Below are positions 1 to 12,700 of a stretch of DNA of 64,000 bases, in pieces; position 1 is the first letter of the stretch; each line of letters starts with the position of its first letter. The stretch comes from Akkermansia sp. N21116 (GTDB lineage: Bacteria > Verrucomicrobiota > Verrucomicrobiia > Verrucomicrobiales > Akkermansiaceae). The stretch lies in the NCBI RefSeq assembly GCF_029854705.2, contig NZ_CP139035.1, positions 868,001 through 932,000 of the forward strand. Reading direction: 5' to 3'. The notes below the pieces were generated by a model. That model ran no database searches. It was not told the DNA's origin and saw only the letters and a list, made by a program, of their open reading frames with translations. A program made the translations under genes and the position numbers.

Positions 1-876
1 AATGCCCCAGGTCACGGTAGGTTCGATGGAGGCTCCATCAATTTCGAGCACTTCGTCGTAAATGGCATCGGCGTCGGATGCAAAGCTTTTCCAGCGGGCG
101 ACGGCCTTGTTCCAGTCGGCGCCTTGCGGGGCAAACAAGCGTCCCTTGATGTATTCGAAAGTCGTTTCGTCAGGATTGACGTAACCGCAGCGTGCGGCTC
201 CTTCGATGGCCATGTTGCAGAGCGTCATGCGCTCGTCCATGCTCATGGCGTCGATGACGGAACCGCCGTACTCGTGGGCAAAGCCCAGACCTCCCTTGGC
301 TCCGAGCAACCCGATGAGGTACAGGGCTACATCCTTGGCGGTGACGCCGGGAGCAAGCTGCCCGTTGACATTGATGCGGCGAACCTTCAACGGACTCATG
401 GCAAGGCTCTGCGTGGCGAGTACGTCACGTACCTGGGTTGTGCCGATGCCCATGGCGATGGACCCAAAGGCTCCGTGGGTGGCGGTATGGGAATCCCCGC
501 AGACGATCGTCATGCCGGGCTGGGTGATGCCCAGTTCTGGGCCGACCATGTGGACGATACCTTGGTTGCCGGTGGGAAGATCGAAGAAACGGATGCCGTT
601 TTCCGCACAATTTTTGCGTAGTTCGCGAATCATGGCATCGGCAAGGGAATCGGCGAAAGGTTCCTGCTGGTTGTCCGTGGGAATGATGTGATCCACGGTG
701 GCGAACGTACGGTCCGGATAGGCGACTTTGAGACCAAGATCCCGGACCATGCCAAACGCCTGCGGCGACGTTACCTCATGCAGCAGGTGCGTCGCGATGA
801 ACAATTGCGTCCGTCCGTCCGGCAGTGTGCAGACGGAGTGCGCATCCCATATTTTTTGGAAAAGCGTTTTTCCCAT
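1..876 (-). CDS. leuC: 3-isopropylmalate dehydratase large subunit LeuC (3' end cut by window edge)
   Basis: Cytosolic aconitase-family enzyme of leucine biosynthesis, isomerising 2- to 3-isopropylmalate together with LeuD. The first 292 residues are in the window, starting [13 protein letters not shown] and carrying the family signature [14 protein letters not shown] about residue 128. The three cysteines that hold the 4Fe-4S cluster lie in the C-terminal part, outside the window, so they cannot be checked. I chose the ATG at 876 because LeuC proteins usually begin M(G/A)KTL; an in-frame ATG at 891 would add five residues. No obvious Shine-Dalgarno is seen for either. leuD would be expected beyond the left edge. 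The identification is secure; the exact start is not. Confidence 0.93.
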   Translation of the reverse strand, partial: MGKTLFQKIWDAHSVCTLPDGRTQLFIATHLLHEVTSPQAFGMVRDLGLKVAYPDRTFATVDHIIPTDNQQEPFADSLADAMIRELRKNCAENGIRFFDLPTGNQGIVHMVGPELGITQPGMTIVCGDSHTATHGAFGSIAMGIGTTQVRDVLATQSLAMSPLKVRRINVNGQLAPGVTAKDVALYLIGLLGAKGGLGFAHEYGGSVIDAMSMDERMTLCNMAIEGAARCGYVNPDETTFEYIKGRLFAPQGADWNKAVARWKSFASDADAIYDEVLEIDGASIEPTVTWGI

Positions 877-1005
877 AGCTAGAACCAGCATCTACTTCAG
901 GGGGAACTTCGTCAAGGTGCAAGGGTGTAATTTATGGAGACTTTGTGTCTTACCTGTCCTTGTACGGAGGCGGATAAAGGGATTGGCGCCTTGGGTCGGG
1001 CGGGG

Positions 1006-2526
1006 TTAACGGAGGCGGTTTTCGAAGGCGCGGAACTGGATGGCCTCGTAGATGTGTTCCTCGGTGATGGAACCGCTGCCGGCCAGGTCGGCGATAGTTC
1101 TGGCAACTTTGAGGATGCGGTCGTGGGCACGGGCGGAAAGCCCCAGTTGTTCGATGGCCTGAGTCAGGATGCCGGTGGCTGCCGGAGTGGGACGGCAGTG
1201 GGCCTGGAGCGTTTTGCCGGAGATGTCCGCATTCGTCCGGAAACGGGTGCCGGAGTAGCGTCGGTGCTGGAGTTCCCGGACGGCTGTTACACGGGACCGG
1301 ATACCGGCAGATGGTTCTCCGGCTGGGGCCGAGACGAGGGTGGACGGCTCGACTGCCGGGACTTCCACGATCATATCGAAACGGTCCAGCAAAGGCCCTG
1401 AGATTTTCTTCCGGTATTTTTCCACCAGGGCTGGGCTGCATTTGCAGGCATGCCGTCGGTCTCCCTGATAGCCGCAGGGGCAAGGGTTCATCGCCGCCAC
1501 GAGCATGAAACGCGCGGGAAAGGTCATGGTGCCCGAAGCTCGGGAGATGATGATTTCCCCGGCTTCCAGGGGTTGGCGGAGGGTTTCCAGCGTTTGACGT
1601 CGGAATTCGGGTAGTTCGTCCAGAAAGAGGACGCCGTTGTGGGACAGGGATATTTCCCCCGGGGCAATGCTGGAGCCTCCTCCCATCAAGCCCGCATCGG
1701 AAATGGTATGGTGGGGCGCTCGGAAGGGACGCGTACGCATCAGTCCGGCATCCCTCTTCAACAAGCCGCAGACGGAGTGTATTTTGCTGGTTTCCAGAGC
1801 CTCTTCGTCTGTCAATGGAGGGAGAATGGTTGGGATGCGGTGGGCAAGCATGGATTTTCCGGATCCCGGGCTGCCGCTTATGAGGATGTTATGGCCTCCG
1901 GCAGCGGCTATTTCTAGGGCGCGGCGCGCATAGGCCTGGCCTTTGACCTCGGAGAAATCCACATCGTACTCTGCCTCAAAGGTTGTGGGAGGACAGATGG
2001 CAGGCCGTGGCATGAGCTCTCCGGAGACGAGCCTCCAGGCTTCTTTCAGAGTTTCGACTGGGTAGACGGCAATTCCTTGGACGGCTGCGGCTTCCATGCC
2101 GTTTGACTGGGGGACGACGATGTTTTTCTTCCCGCGGTTGCGGGCTTCGATGACGAGTGGCAGAACTCCCTTGACAGGCCGGACGGAGCCGTCCAGCGCC
2201 AGTTCGCCGACGATGGCCCATGCCTCGGTTTCCCAGTTTGCGTTCGTGGCGCAGGTCAGGATTCCCATGGCGATGGGCAGGTCGAAACCGGGGCCTTGTT
2301 TCTTCAGGTCGGCTGGAGCCAGGTTGATAACGATGGTTCCGAGCGGCAGATTCAGTCCGCTGTTGGTGATGGCGGACTCCACGCGCTGAGTACTTTCCTT
2401 GACGGCTGTGTCCGGCAGGCCCACAATGAGAATATGGGGTTCCGGTGCGGGGCGGATATCCGCCTCGACCTCTACTTCCACTCCGTCGATGCCGCAGATG
2501 GATGCCGAATAGAGTCTCGCTGTCAT
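1006..2526 (-). CDS. yifB: YifB/ComM family Mg chelatase-like AAA+ ATPase
   Basis: 506-aa cytosolic AAA+ protein of the YifB/ComM family, close to the usual length of about 500. The N-terminal ChlI-like (Lon S5-fold) domain starts MTARLYSASICGIDG and contains the family stretch LPDTAVKEST; the Mg-chelatase AAA domain has Walker A GSPGSGKS at 218-225 and Walker B GVLFLDE near 300; the C-terminal part has the helical SARAHDRILKVARTIADL region. ComM in naturally competent bacteria is a branch-migration helicase for incoming DNA; in most other species the role is unproven. It sits downstream of the rhomboid gene on the same strand with 74 nt between, so the two may be cotranscribed. Confidence 0.93.
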   Translation of the reverse strand: MTARLYSASICGIDGVEVEVEADIRPAPEPHILIVGLPDTAVKESTQRVESAITNSGLNLPLGTIVINLAPADLKKQGPGFDLPIAMGILTCATNANWETEAWAIVGELALDGSVRPVKGVLPLVIEARNRGKKNIVVPQSNGMEAAAVQGIAVYPVETLKEAWRLVSGELMPRPAICPPTTFEAEYDVDFSEVKGQAYARRALEIAAAGGHNILISGSPGSGKSMLAHRIPTILPPLTDEEALETSKIHSVCGLLKRDAGLMRTRPFRAPHHTISDAGLMGGGSSIAPGEISLSHNGVLFLDELPEFRRQTLETLRQPLEAGEIIISRASGTMTFPARFMLVAAMNPCPCGYQGDRRHACKCSPALVEKYRKKISGPLLDRFDMIVEVPAVEPSTLVSAPAGEPSAGIRSRVTAVRELQHRRYSGTRFRTNADISGKTLQAHCRPTPAATGILTQAIEQLGLSARAHDRILKVARTIADLAGSGSITEEHIYEAIQFRAFENRLR

Positions 2527-2600
2527 ACGGCGGCAATATACAGTTTTCCGAAGCGAATCAAAATTATTTCCTTGCGGAATCTTGTATCCTCGCGAATGGA

Positions 2601-3461
2601 CTAGTATTTTTTGCTTTGGGAAGCCTGCTTCAAAACGTTGCGCTCGTGTTCCGTGAGGCTGTCGAGTCCTTGTCGGCCGATTTTGTCCAGAATGGCATCG
2701 ATTTCCTCCCGGGAAGGGGATTGCATTCGCGAGGCTCGAGGTTCTTGTCCGGCATATGACCCGTTGTTTACGGGAGAACGGTGCAACAGTTTACGGATTC
2801 CCATGATGGCGAATCCCATGAGTATTCCTCCCATATGACCGGCTTCTCCTCCTGCGTTGTTCCAATCCATGACTATCACTGCAAGGGCGATGCCCAGGAT
2901 AGCCAGAGAGAAGGTTCGGACGCTCATGTCGACCGGCGGAAAGAGCAGTTGTACCCTGGCATCAGGAAACAGAACGGCACATGCGGCAATGGCTCCGTAA
3001 ATCGAACCGGAAGCTCCTACCATCGGGATGTACTTCCATGCGTTTTCTATTCCTCCCGGGGTTCCTGCGTCCCAGAGGCCGAAATACCCGAGGACGGAGG
3101 AAAACAGGGCTGCCGCCACACCGCATGACAGGTAAAAAATTAAAAATTTACCCGGACCGAAAATGCGTTCGACAGGCCGCCCGAAAAACCACAATGCCAC
3201 CATGTTCAGAACGATATGTCCCAGATTCGCATGGAGGAACTGGTAAGTGATCAGTCTCCATATCTGTCCCATGTCGAAGACGGTGTAAACACTGTAACAG
3301 CCCCAAATCTCCAGAAAATCGGTATGACCGTCTCCCCTGAGGAAGAAGCCGATCAGAAAGACAACGGTATTGATGATAACCAGTCCTTTGACGATATCAA
3401 TGCTGCCCGGACTCCCGGTTTTGGCGGAAGAATGCATCCAGTCTCTGTCGAGAATGCTCAT
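2601..3461 (-). CDS. Rhomboid family intramembrane serine protease
   Basis: 286-aa inner-membrane protease that cleaves transmembrane substrates. Visible motifs fit the family: HANLGHIVLN (His77, His82, Asn86) in the second membrane segment, the catalytic serine in GASGSIYG (Ser151) and the catalytic histidine in GEAGHMGG (His209), with about six hydrophobic segments between residues 22 and 225. A hydrophilic tail of about 60 residues follows and ends in a short helix-like part (EEIDAILDKIGRQG), common in verrucomicrobial and planctomycete rhomboids. The open frame extends 27 codons further upstream (to 3542), but that extension has no family character and would run into the inverted-repeat region, so I start at the ATG at 3461. 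Divergent from autotransporter gene 1. Confidence 0.9.
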   Translation of the reverse strand: MSILDRDWMHSSAKTGSPGSIDIVKGLVIINTVVFLIGFFLRGDGHTDFLEIWGCYSVYTVFDMGQIWRLITYQFLHANLGHIVLNMVALWFFGRPVERIFGPGKFLIFYLSCGVAAALFSSVLGYFGLWDAGTPGGIENAWKYIPMVGASGSIYGAIAACAVLFPDARVQLLFPPVDMSVRTFSLAILGIALAVIVMDWNNAGGEAGHMGGILMGFAIMGIRKLLHRSPVNNGSYAGQEPRASRMQSPSREEIDAILDKIGRQGLDSLTEHERNVLKQASQSKKY

Positions 3462-3569
3462 GATGTTTTTAGTATATCGGTGAGGGGGAGGGTGACAAGT
3501 GTTCCCTCTGTCTCCGGAAAAGAGAAAAATAATTTTATACACGTTTGATTATAATTAGGCTGAAATGAA

Positions 3570-3716
3570 CGGTTCTCAAATCCGCTTGATGTTGATATAA
3601 TTCATTTATTATCAGTATATAATAATATTGTTTTTCTGTGTCGTTTTTATGGATATCGTTGAGTAACGTTTGGATGATCAATGCGTTTTTTTACTTGCTA
3701 GCGGATTTGAGATTCG
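3570..3716. promoter_or_regulatory. Candidate invertible promoter element 1 (upstream of autotransporter gene 1)
   Basis: Perfect 13-bp inverted repeat: TCTCAAATCCGCT at 3574-3586 and its reverse complement AGCGGATTTGAGA at 3700-3712, with 113 bp of AT-rich DNA between (3587-3699). Each arm sits in a 15-bp imperfect dyad (3570-3584, central TCA; 3702-3716, central TGA). The gene-proximal inner flank, read on the minus strand, is CCGCTAGCAAG, matching CCGCTATCAAG and CCGTTATCAAG of elements 3 and 2. A GATAAT -10-like box on the minus strand lies 30 nt from the left arm core, the same spacing as the TATAAT box of element 2, but it points away from the gene and has no good -35. A plus-strand TATAAT at 3618-3623 also lacks a well-spaced -35. 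Inferred state in this assembly: OFF. Confidence 0.72.
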
Positions 3717-3718
3717 AT

Positions 3719-3751
3719 ATAGAGAATGAAATTCTACTTCTTTTTCTCTAT
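3719..3751 (+). promoter_or_regulatory. 5'-leader hairpin at the start codon of autotransporter gene 1
   Basis: ATAGAGAA at 3719-3726 is complementary to TTCTCTAT at 3744-3751, an 8-bp stem that takes in the first two bases of the ATG at 3750. Matching AGAGAA/TTCTCT hairpins occur in the leaders of genes 2 and 3. It could limit translation initiation; this is inference. Confidence 0.4.
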
Positions 3752-6700
3752 GAAACTTCGACTTCCCCTTTCTCTGAAGGCCGTTGTCATGGCCTGCATG
3801 TCTTCTTTTTGTGTCTGCACTAGTTCTGCCGTAACCGGTACAGTTACCGTGGCTGCCGGGGAAACGCTTGGAGCTGCAGACGCTAATTATACTCTTGGAA
3901 ACTCTTCGACGAGTGCGAGTGCTGCCATTACGGAATCGACGTTGACCTTGGAGTCTACTTCAACATTTTTGGCTCAGACATTTACTACCTCTGGAACCAA
4001 TAATGTCATCAATATCAATATCAGCGGAACCATGAGTGCGACGACGGTGAAGCTGGGAGACTGGAGGAGTCAGACAATTTTATCGTTGAAAGCCGGTGGC
4101 GAGTTGAATGTTTCCGGTGATACGTGGCTGTTTCTGGGTGGCCCAGACAGGGCTCTCATTAACCGGGATTCTACAATTACGATTGAGGGGGGGACGGCAA
4201 ATTTAAAAAAATTATTTGTCGGACGAGGTGATCGGTGGGATCTTCCGGGTACAACTGGCTTTACGGCCGGGACGGGGGCGGATGGAGAGATACATAATTA
4301 TTTCAGAATGACCTCGGGTCGTTTGAATATTGGTTCGGGCGGGTTAACGCAGTCGCGCCAAACGAGTATCCATTTCAGTGGCGGAACCTTGGGGGTTATG
4401 GATTCCGATTGGACATGGGAGGGGCTCATGTTAAATACGAGAGGAAGTGCAAGTGCGGATGCTCCGAATCAAACGGATCCGTCGATTATCAATCTCGGTG
4501 GCAATCTGACCGTTGATACGGGGGCGACTGTTGCTTCGGAATCGACGACCGTGGGCGACGGCAAGGTCATTACCATAGGAGCCCAGATCGTCAATGACGG
4601 CAGCTCGGCTGGCGGGATCATCAAAGTCGGGAAAGGCACGTTGGTGCTGAGTGGTGAGAATACCTATTCGGGAGGTACGACTATTTCTGCCGGGATGCTG
4701 GAAATTTCGAATGTATCGGCACTGGGCAATGGAGGAGTGACCATGGCAGCCTCGACGAATCTTCTTTCGACTGTTGCTTTGGATATCAAAGGAACATTAA
4801 GTCTGGCGAATGATACGGCGATATCGCTTTCGACGTCCGATCCCTTGAAAGCATCCGGGATCTCATATGACGGTACTTCCGTAACGACCTTGAAATTGGG
4901 CGGCGATTATGCGACGGGAGGCTCTGCCGTTACGGTGGTTCAAGTAGACGGGCATAATTTTGAGGGAGATAAATCTCATTGGAACATTGTCTTTACCAAG
5001 AGAGCCCAGGCTGATTTTGTCTATGGCAATGGAACGATCACGGTGGCGAATCTCGAATATCTTGCTGCCGGTGATATAACTTGGAACGGAGGCTCTGCCG
5101 GCGTGTGGGAAGCCATCGGAAACGGATGGGTCAAAACGGGGACTTCTACCAGTGATGTCTATTTCGACGGAGACAATGTGACGTTCGGTTCCGAACATGC
5201 AGGCAATGTAAGTGTCGTTGGAGCTTTGTCGCCCGGTAAGGTGTCGTTTACCGGTGGTGAATATGCGTTTGGAGGTGCGGGGTCTCTGGGTGGGGAGTTT
5301 GATATTGTTGTCGGAGGCGGAGCTGATGTGACATTTGGTGCCGGAACCATGGTTCGAACGGGAGGCAACACCACCGTTACTGATGGGATTTTGGTTCTTC
5401 CGACCAATAGCGACCTTGGTCAAATTACTTTGGGTGATCAAGGGGTTTTGCAGGTTGGTTCTTCCAGTTCCAAATTCACAACGTTCGACCATCAGGAAGT
5501 GGATGGCTCCGGAACGCTCCAAATATGGGGTGTAGGTACACTTGCCAGCGGGGCGGATAAAACTACGGTGAAGGTAGGCGCCGATTTTAAGGGGACTCTC
5601 GAATTGATGTCCGGGATTTTTACCTGGGACGATTCCCTCAATATTCTCAAGACCGAGGCGGATGATACCAATTCTCCCAAAATCGTCTTGAATGGGGGCG
5701 GAGTAGTAACGACAGGGAGCACCAATTATCAAATTTACAATGATATTGAAGTAGTGGAAGGAGGAGGTTCCATTCGTCTGTACGGTAATTCCTCTTCAAC
5801 CTATTACGGGACGATTTCCGGCACGGGACAGCTTTCCAGAACTGATGGGGGGAATTTGACGATCAAATCGACATCGTTCTCTTGCGGTAAATACGTTCAT
5901 TCTGCTGGTACGACTACATTTGACGGAACCGATATCAATCAGGCAATCGCCTTTGGAAAAGATGGCTTTTCCGCGTCGTCCGGTACGATTAATTTCAAAA
6001 ATACGACGGTAACTTCCAATGGTGCATTTAATGCTACGGGGAGAACGTATGTCAATCTGGACAATACGACCATGACTCATAGCGGGACATGGTCTGTGAG
6101 TGCGAATGGAGCCATTCAGGATTTGAATCTTACCACAAAGTCGGCTCTGAATCTGACCAGTGCTGGAACTGTCCAATTGAATGTCTGGGGCTGGGGGAAT
6201 TCGCATACGACCATCAATATCCAGGGAGGGAGTAGTTTTAATCTAAGTGATGGTGTTTTAAAGTTTGGGAAAGATGGGTATTCTGTGATCAATTTAGTTG
6301 ATGGGGAGATGTATGTCAAAGGGCTGGATTTTGATAAATCTAATGGTAATGGCAATAACGACCGCAAGAATAATGCCTTGATTATGGGAGATCCCTCCAA
6401 TGGATATTCCGGTAAGGACAATTTGTTGGTGATAGGCGGCGATGGTATCAAAAATATCCGGGATCAGTTCACGGGAGGTCCTCAGAGTGGAACCGTGACA
6501 TCCGGGCTTTATGAAGCTACGAATATTCAATTGGGAGATGGCACAGTACGCGCTTCAGCGAATTGGTCGACATCCAATAGTAGTAATGGAGCGGCAAGCG
6601 GATTTAACAACGCCGATGTCAAAATCCACTTGATGAGTACCAATGGAACGACGTTTGATACGGGCGTCTATACCATTACGATGAATCATGGGTTCGATGG

Positions 6701-9700
6701 TGTCGGCAAGTTGATCAAGGCCGGAACCGGGACTCTGCAAATTAATAAATCCAGCGATTATAAAGGCGGAACGGATATTCTGGGCGGTATCGTTGTGATG
6801 GGAAATGCGGATGCTTTGGCGAATGGCAAGATTACGTTCGATTCCAAGAGCGGCACGGCCCAGCTGACTCTGATTGATGAAGATGGCGCAACGCTGTCTC
6901 ATGAAATTGCGGTTCTTTCCGGAACCAATACCATTTATCATTCCAAGGAAGAAGTTCTTCTTTCCGGTCCGGTATCGATTTCCAAGGGAGCTGCCCTTCA
7001 GATTGGTGGTTTAGCGCAACATACGATCAGTGTTGAAAATCTCCAGGGAGAAGGTGAATTCAAAATCATCAATTCCCTGCGCGATACGACATGGGGTGGG
7101 ACTAATCCAGGCCATGGCAAGGAAGAAGCCAAGGGTGGCTGGGACTACTTCGTGTTCCTGACGGGTGACAATGCCGATTACTCGGGTGATGTCTCCATCG
7201 TGGATACGAAAAGCGAACCCGGCAAGGTTTACGGCAGCCAGCTTGTTTTAGGCAACGCCAATGCTCTAGCCCGTTCGTCAGTGACACTGAATGGCAATTC
7301 CGCCTTGAATGTCCAGGCGGACAGCGCTTCCATCAAGGGGCTTTCGGGAGATGGCTGGGTGTCGACGTACAAGGAATCCACAGCAGGAAAGACCTATAAG
7401 CTGACGCTGACTCCGGATAAGGATTACTCCTTCTCGGGGATCATTCAGGACGGCAACATGACGGGTCTTGGTTCCGGCAAGCTGTCGTTGGAGATGAACG
7501 GGACCGGGAGCCAGGAGCTGACCGGCGAGAGCACCTATACGGGCGGCACGACGTTGACGGCCGGGACGCTGAAGATCGGCAAGGGAAGTTCCCTGGGCAA
7601 CGGCGGAACGGTGTTGTTCAATGGAGGGACGCTGGTGGCGACGGATACGCTGGAGCTTGCCGGTCATACGGTTATGGCCAATTCCGGCAAGAAGATCCAG
7701 GTGGCTGCGGCGGACGGCAAGACGATGACTTTGTCCGGGCTGCAGTTTGCCGGAGATACCAATTCCAATAACATAACGGTCGGACAGGCCGGAGCCAAGG
7801 GCACGGTGGTGCTCGGCGGCCTGGCCTCCGGCAATGTGCTGGACGGGGCTTTGTCCGTCCTTGAGGGAGCGACTCTCCGCCTGGCTAATGATGATGATTC
7901 GGGGTCGGTGACCGTGCGGCATAACGCCTCGAACGGGACTCTGGATGCGATCGCCGGCACGCTGTCGAAAGCGGCGGGTACCCTCCTTGTCGAGCTGGAT
8001 GCCGATGCGTCACTGTCCGGTCGTCTGGAGGCGACGGCGGGTACTCTGGAGCTTGCCGGTAAGGGTTCGTCCCGTGCCTTGTCGCTGACGGGTGCTCTCG
8101 CGGGGGCTTCCCTGAACCTGGGGGCGAACGTTGCGGTAACGGTCGGTACGGACGCACAATCCGGCACGGTATCCGTCGGCAATATGCTGGCGCTGGATGG
8201 CGGTTCCTTGAATTTGTCCAACGGCTCGGTTTCGGCGGGAGGAATCTCGCTCGGGACGTCGGCGTCCGCGCTGGCCTTGACCGGCGGAGAATTGACGGTG
8301 GGAGCTTCGGGGATCACCGGTTCGGCGGGGACGCTGGAACTGGGCGGCGGTACGCTCAAGTCGTCGGCTGCGTGGAGCACGACCCATGTCGCCGTGCTTT
8401 CGGCGACGGGCTCCGATGCGACGACGATCGACACGACGGGTGGGGACATCACCCTGTCGGGAAATCTTTCCAACAAATCGGGCGTGGCGTCCGTGAACCT
8501 GGTGAAGTCGGGTTCGGGCGTACTGGAGCTGGGCGGAGGCAACGCCTCGCTCTCCGGCAGCATCAAGGTGACGGGGGGAACGCTCAAGGCGGCCTCCTCC
8601 ACGGCCTTCGGGGCTGCGTCCAACGAAATCCTGGCGGAAGGGGCGAAAATCGACCTCAACAGCCAGTCCCTGTCCAACGCGCTGGTCTTTTCGGGAGATT
8701 CGACGCTGTCGGGAACCTCGGCGGGCTACGCCGGAGCGGTGCATGCCAAGTCGGGAACACTGACCTTGTCGGACGCCTCCGCCGTCCTGAAGGACGTAAG
8801 GGTCTCGGCGGGAGCGACGCTCAAGGGCGCGAGCCTGACGACTGGCGGCACGCTGACGCTGGACCTTTCCGACATGCTCACGAGGGACAATTCCCCGTAT
8901 GTCCAGTTGACGGGGGCATGCAATTCTCTGGATTCCCTGGTGCTGGAGAACTTCCAGCAGACGGAATCGGGCCATGCGGGCGACTACGCCCTGCTTTCCC
9001 AGTCGGCGCCGTTGCCGGAAACCTTTACGTGGTCGCATGAGTCCGTATCGACGGATGCCTATTACTACAAGCTGATCAGTGCGTCGGAAGGCGGTACGCC
9101 GACTCTTTACCTGCAGCTGGCGCGGATCGGGGAATGGGTCTGGGCGAGCGGAGCCGACGGCTACGGTACCTCGGTCGAATGGAGCGACGCGACCGGAGGC
9201 ACTAAGACTCAGTGGAGCCACGATAGCGAATTCGCGACAGGGCCGGATGCGCAGAAACTTTTGTTCTCGAACGCGGCGGTGAATCGCAATATCACGATCA
9301 TCGGAACGGTGAAACCCTGGTCGGTGACGGTGAACAACGATACCGGCAAGGACTACGTGTTCAACGGCGATACGTCTGCCGGAATTTCCGACAACGGGAC
9401 GGTAAACGGCGTGCTGACGAAGTCGGGAGAAGGAAACCTGACGATAGGCTCCGATTTGCGCAATACCTACACGGGCGGCACCCTCTTGCAGGGCGGGACG
9501 ATTCTCGTGCGTTCCGGCAGCGTCACGGACGGTTCCGGCAATATTGAATACGGCTCTCTGGGCAAGGGGGAACTCCTGTTCCAGGGAGGGACTCTGTCGG
9601 CGAAGGGTGAAGTGTCCTTTGCCAACGCCTTCCGCGCGGACGAAGACTCGGCCATCCGGCTGAAGACGGAAGATGCCTCCAGCGTGCTGACGGTCGGCGG

Positions 9701-12700
9701 AAGTCTCGCCCCGTATGCCCTGGACATCCAGGGAGACGGCCGGGTGCAAGTGACGGAGCTGGGCTCCGGAGACATCCTTGCCGGGGATCTTACGGTGGGA
9801 GCCGATGCCGTCCTTGCACTTTACAACGCCGCTTCGCAAACTTCCGTCACCCTCTCCGGGAAGCTCTCCGGCGTGGCGGGTACCCTTGAAAAAACTTCCG
9901 GCACTCTCGTTCTGAACCTCCTCAACGAAGGGGACACCTTCGGCGGTACGTTGAAGGCCGATGCTCTCACCGTCAGCGCCGTCGGTTCGATGGCTACCGA
10001 CAAATCCCTGGGACTTTCCGGCACGATGTCGGCCTCCGGTCTGATCCTTTCCGATGGAGCCGAACTCAAGCTGCTTTCCAACGGAGAACTTGCCGTTGAT
10101 GGGACCATCTCCGTCAACTCCGACTCCGGCCTCACCCTCGCCGGCGGTACGCTGACGCTGGGCAATGCTTCCGGGGTTGCGACAGATGATGTCCTCTCTG
10201 ACTCGCAAGGCACAGTCACTTTAGGCAACGGAACTCTCACCGCGGCCACAGGCAGCTCGGGCTGGACAGCCTCCCACGACATGACCCTTTCGGGCACGGG
10301 CGAGAACGGAACGCTCGTCAGCCTCGGCGACGGACAGACTGTAACCCTGGGCGGAGTCCTGAACGGCTCCGGCCTCTTGACCAAGCAAGGGGGAGGCACC
10401 CTCGTCCTCGGCAACGGCGGCAATACCGTCTCCGGCGAGATCGCGCTGAAAGAAGGCCGTCTCGAACTTGTCGACGGAGCCAGCCTCGGCACATCCCATG
10501 TTACCGTCTCGGGCGGTACTCTCGAATTGAACGGCATGGCCTCCTCCGGATCCTCTCTGACGGTACGGGGCGGCGCCCTGTCCGGAGCCTCGAACTACGC
10601 CCCCGCAGGCGGAGTCACGGTCGAACTCACCGGCCAGGCGACACCCGTCGTCCTGGGCGGCCTCAACGGCAGCGCCCTCACCAGCATCCATCTTGGCGCA
10701 GGGGCCTCCTCCGGCGGTCTCGACTACGGCAGTTCCATCACCGGGCTCACGGGCAATATCTCCATTTCCGGCGCCACAGACGAAGGCGGCGTTTCTACCC
10801 CCAACGTTCTCCTGACCGCCGGCAGCGGCAACGCCCTCATCGGCGGCAGCTCCGGCAGCGCTCAATCGCTCATCTCCTTCGAGACGCCGGGGACATCCCA
10901 CCAAGTCTACCTCGGCGACATGCAGATCAACCTCACCGACGGCCTGCTGGAAGAACTCCACGACCTCCGGGCGGAAGGCACCACCATCCTCCTCCAGCTC
11001 ACCGACGGAGCCCTCGCCGTCACCGATCCGCTGACGCGCACCGCCAACGGCATTAGCGACGCGGCCCACGCATGGCTCAGCTCCATCCGCTTCAACCCCG
11101 TCCTGGAATACCTCGGCTATGCCGTCCAGCGCAACCTGGATGCCGACGCCCTGCAGGCCAACCTCGACGCGGGCCGCCTGGCCGTCACCGCCGGCGGGGA
11201 AATCTACTACGCCACCGACGCAGCCCTCGACGGAAATGCACAACATCGGGTTGATCTGACCAAAGAAGCGACTTCGCAAGATCCATCCACCACCCACTAC
11301 GTCTACTTCGACGCCTACAAGATGGTGATGATCAACGCCGACCTCAACGTCGTCATGAGCGGAGCCCCCGGCGACGCGTCAACCCTTGGCCTGCACGTCG
11401 AAAACCTCTCGGGTGGCCTCAACTCCGCCACCGGGGAACGCTACACCCTCGAGTTCGAAAACAACCTCGGCACCGACAGCGTCGCCCGTGTCGAACTGGT
11501 CAACGGCAGCTACGAAGGTCGCAACCTCGACACCGTTTACGAAGGCAACCTCAAGGCGGGCATCGTCGACTTCGTCAAGACGGGCAAGGGATCGCTGACC
11601 ATCAACGGCGACGTGACCATCGACGGCGGCATCGAAACGCGGGAAGGCACCCTCGTCCTCAACGGGCATAACAGCCTCGAAAGCCTCACCGCCGGCACCG
11701 GAGACGGCCTGACCGTCATCGGAGGGGAAACCCTGGTGAAGGGCGTGTACGGGCAGGGAGGCACCCTGGAACTGCGCGGAGTGGACTCCCGCCTGGTGGT
11801 CACCGGAAGCGACACGATGGACCTGGCCACCCACATCACCGGGGACGGCACCTTCTCGATGGCTTACGGGACGCTGCGCCTGGTGGACGGAGGCGACTTT
11901 TCGGGCAACTCGACGCTCGAACTCCAATCGGGCTCCGTCCTCGACGTGGCCGGCGGCAACGACGTCACCGTCGGCCTGCTGACGGGAGCGGGCATCGTGC
12001 GCTTCAACGGAACGGGCAGCACCCTGACCGTGAAGAGCGACCGCGACTCGAACCTCAGCATCGCCTTCGAAGGCCGGGGCACCCTCGCCAAGGAAGGCCT
12101 GGGCACCCAGACCCTCGGCGTAGCCTCGAAAGACCTCAGCCTCGCCGTGCGTGAAGGCACCCTCGTCCTCGCCGCCCCCTCCGGCAGCTACGACCGGGTC
12201 ACGGTCGGTACAGGAAACGGGAACGCCGCCCTGCGTCTGGCGGAAGACACCCTCGTCAACAGCCTGACCGTCACAGGCGGGAGCCGCCTCGACCTGCGCG
12301 GCGGGGAAAGCAGCGGAGAAATCCGCCCCGGCATCCTCTCCTGCGCCGGCAACGTCGACCTGCAATCCGGCTCCACCCTCGACCTCGTCCTGCCCAACCC
12401 GATCGCCTCGATCGACGCGGACGGACACATCGCCCTGGGCGACGGCGTCACCCTCAACCTCGTCAACGGCAGCCGCGACGGGAGCTGGAAACCATCCGAC
12501 ACCGACTCCCTCGAACTCATGGCCGCCCACGACGGCTTCCTCGACGCCTCCGGCAACACGCTGGGCTTCGGCAGCAGCCTGACCACCTGGACGGTCAACA
12601 TGGAACAGAGCCTCGGCCTCTTCTACACGGGAGCCAACCTGCACGTCAGCGACGACGGGCGCCGCCTGCTCGCCGACCTCTCGGTGAGCTCCGGCAACCT

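Noticed and set aside
3461-3542. 27-codon N-terminal extension of the rhomboid
   Set aside because: Not rhomboid-like, and it would put the start close to the invertible element.
3592-3623. Plus-strand promoter TTGATA ... TATAAT in element 1, which would mean gene 1 is ON
   Set aside because: The spacing is 20 bp, too long for a sigma70 promoter. The flank comparison favours the opposite direction, though this is not excluded.
8010-10208. 732-aa open frame on the minus strand inside autotransporter 1
   Set aside because: Arg/Gly/Gln-rich antisense shadow without motifs.
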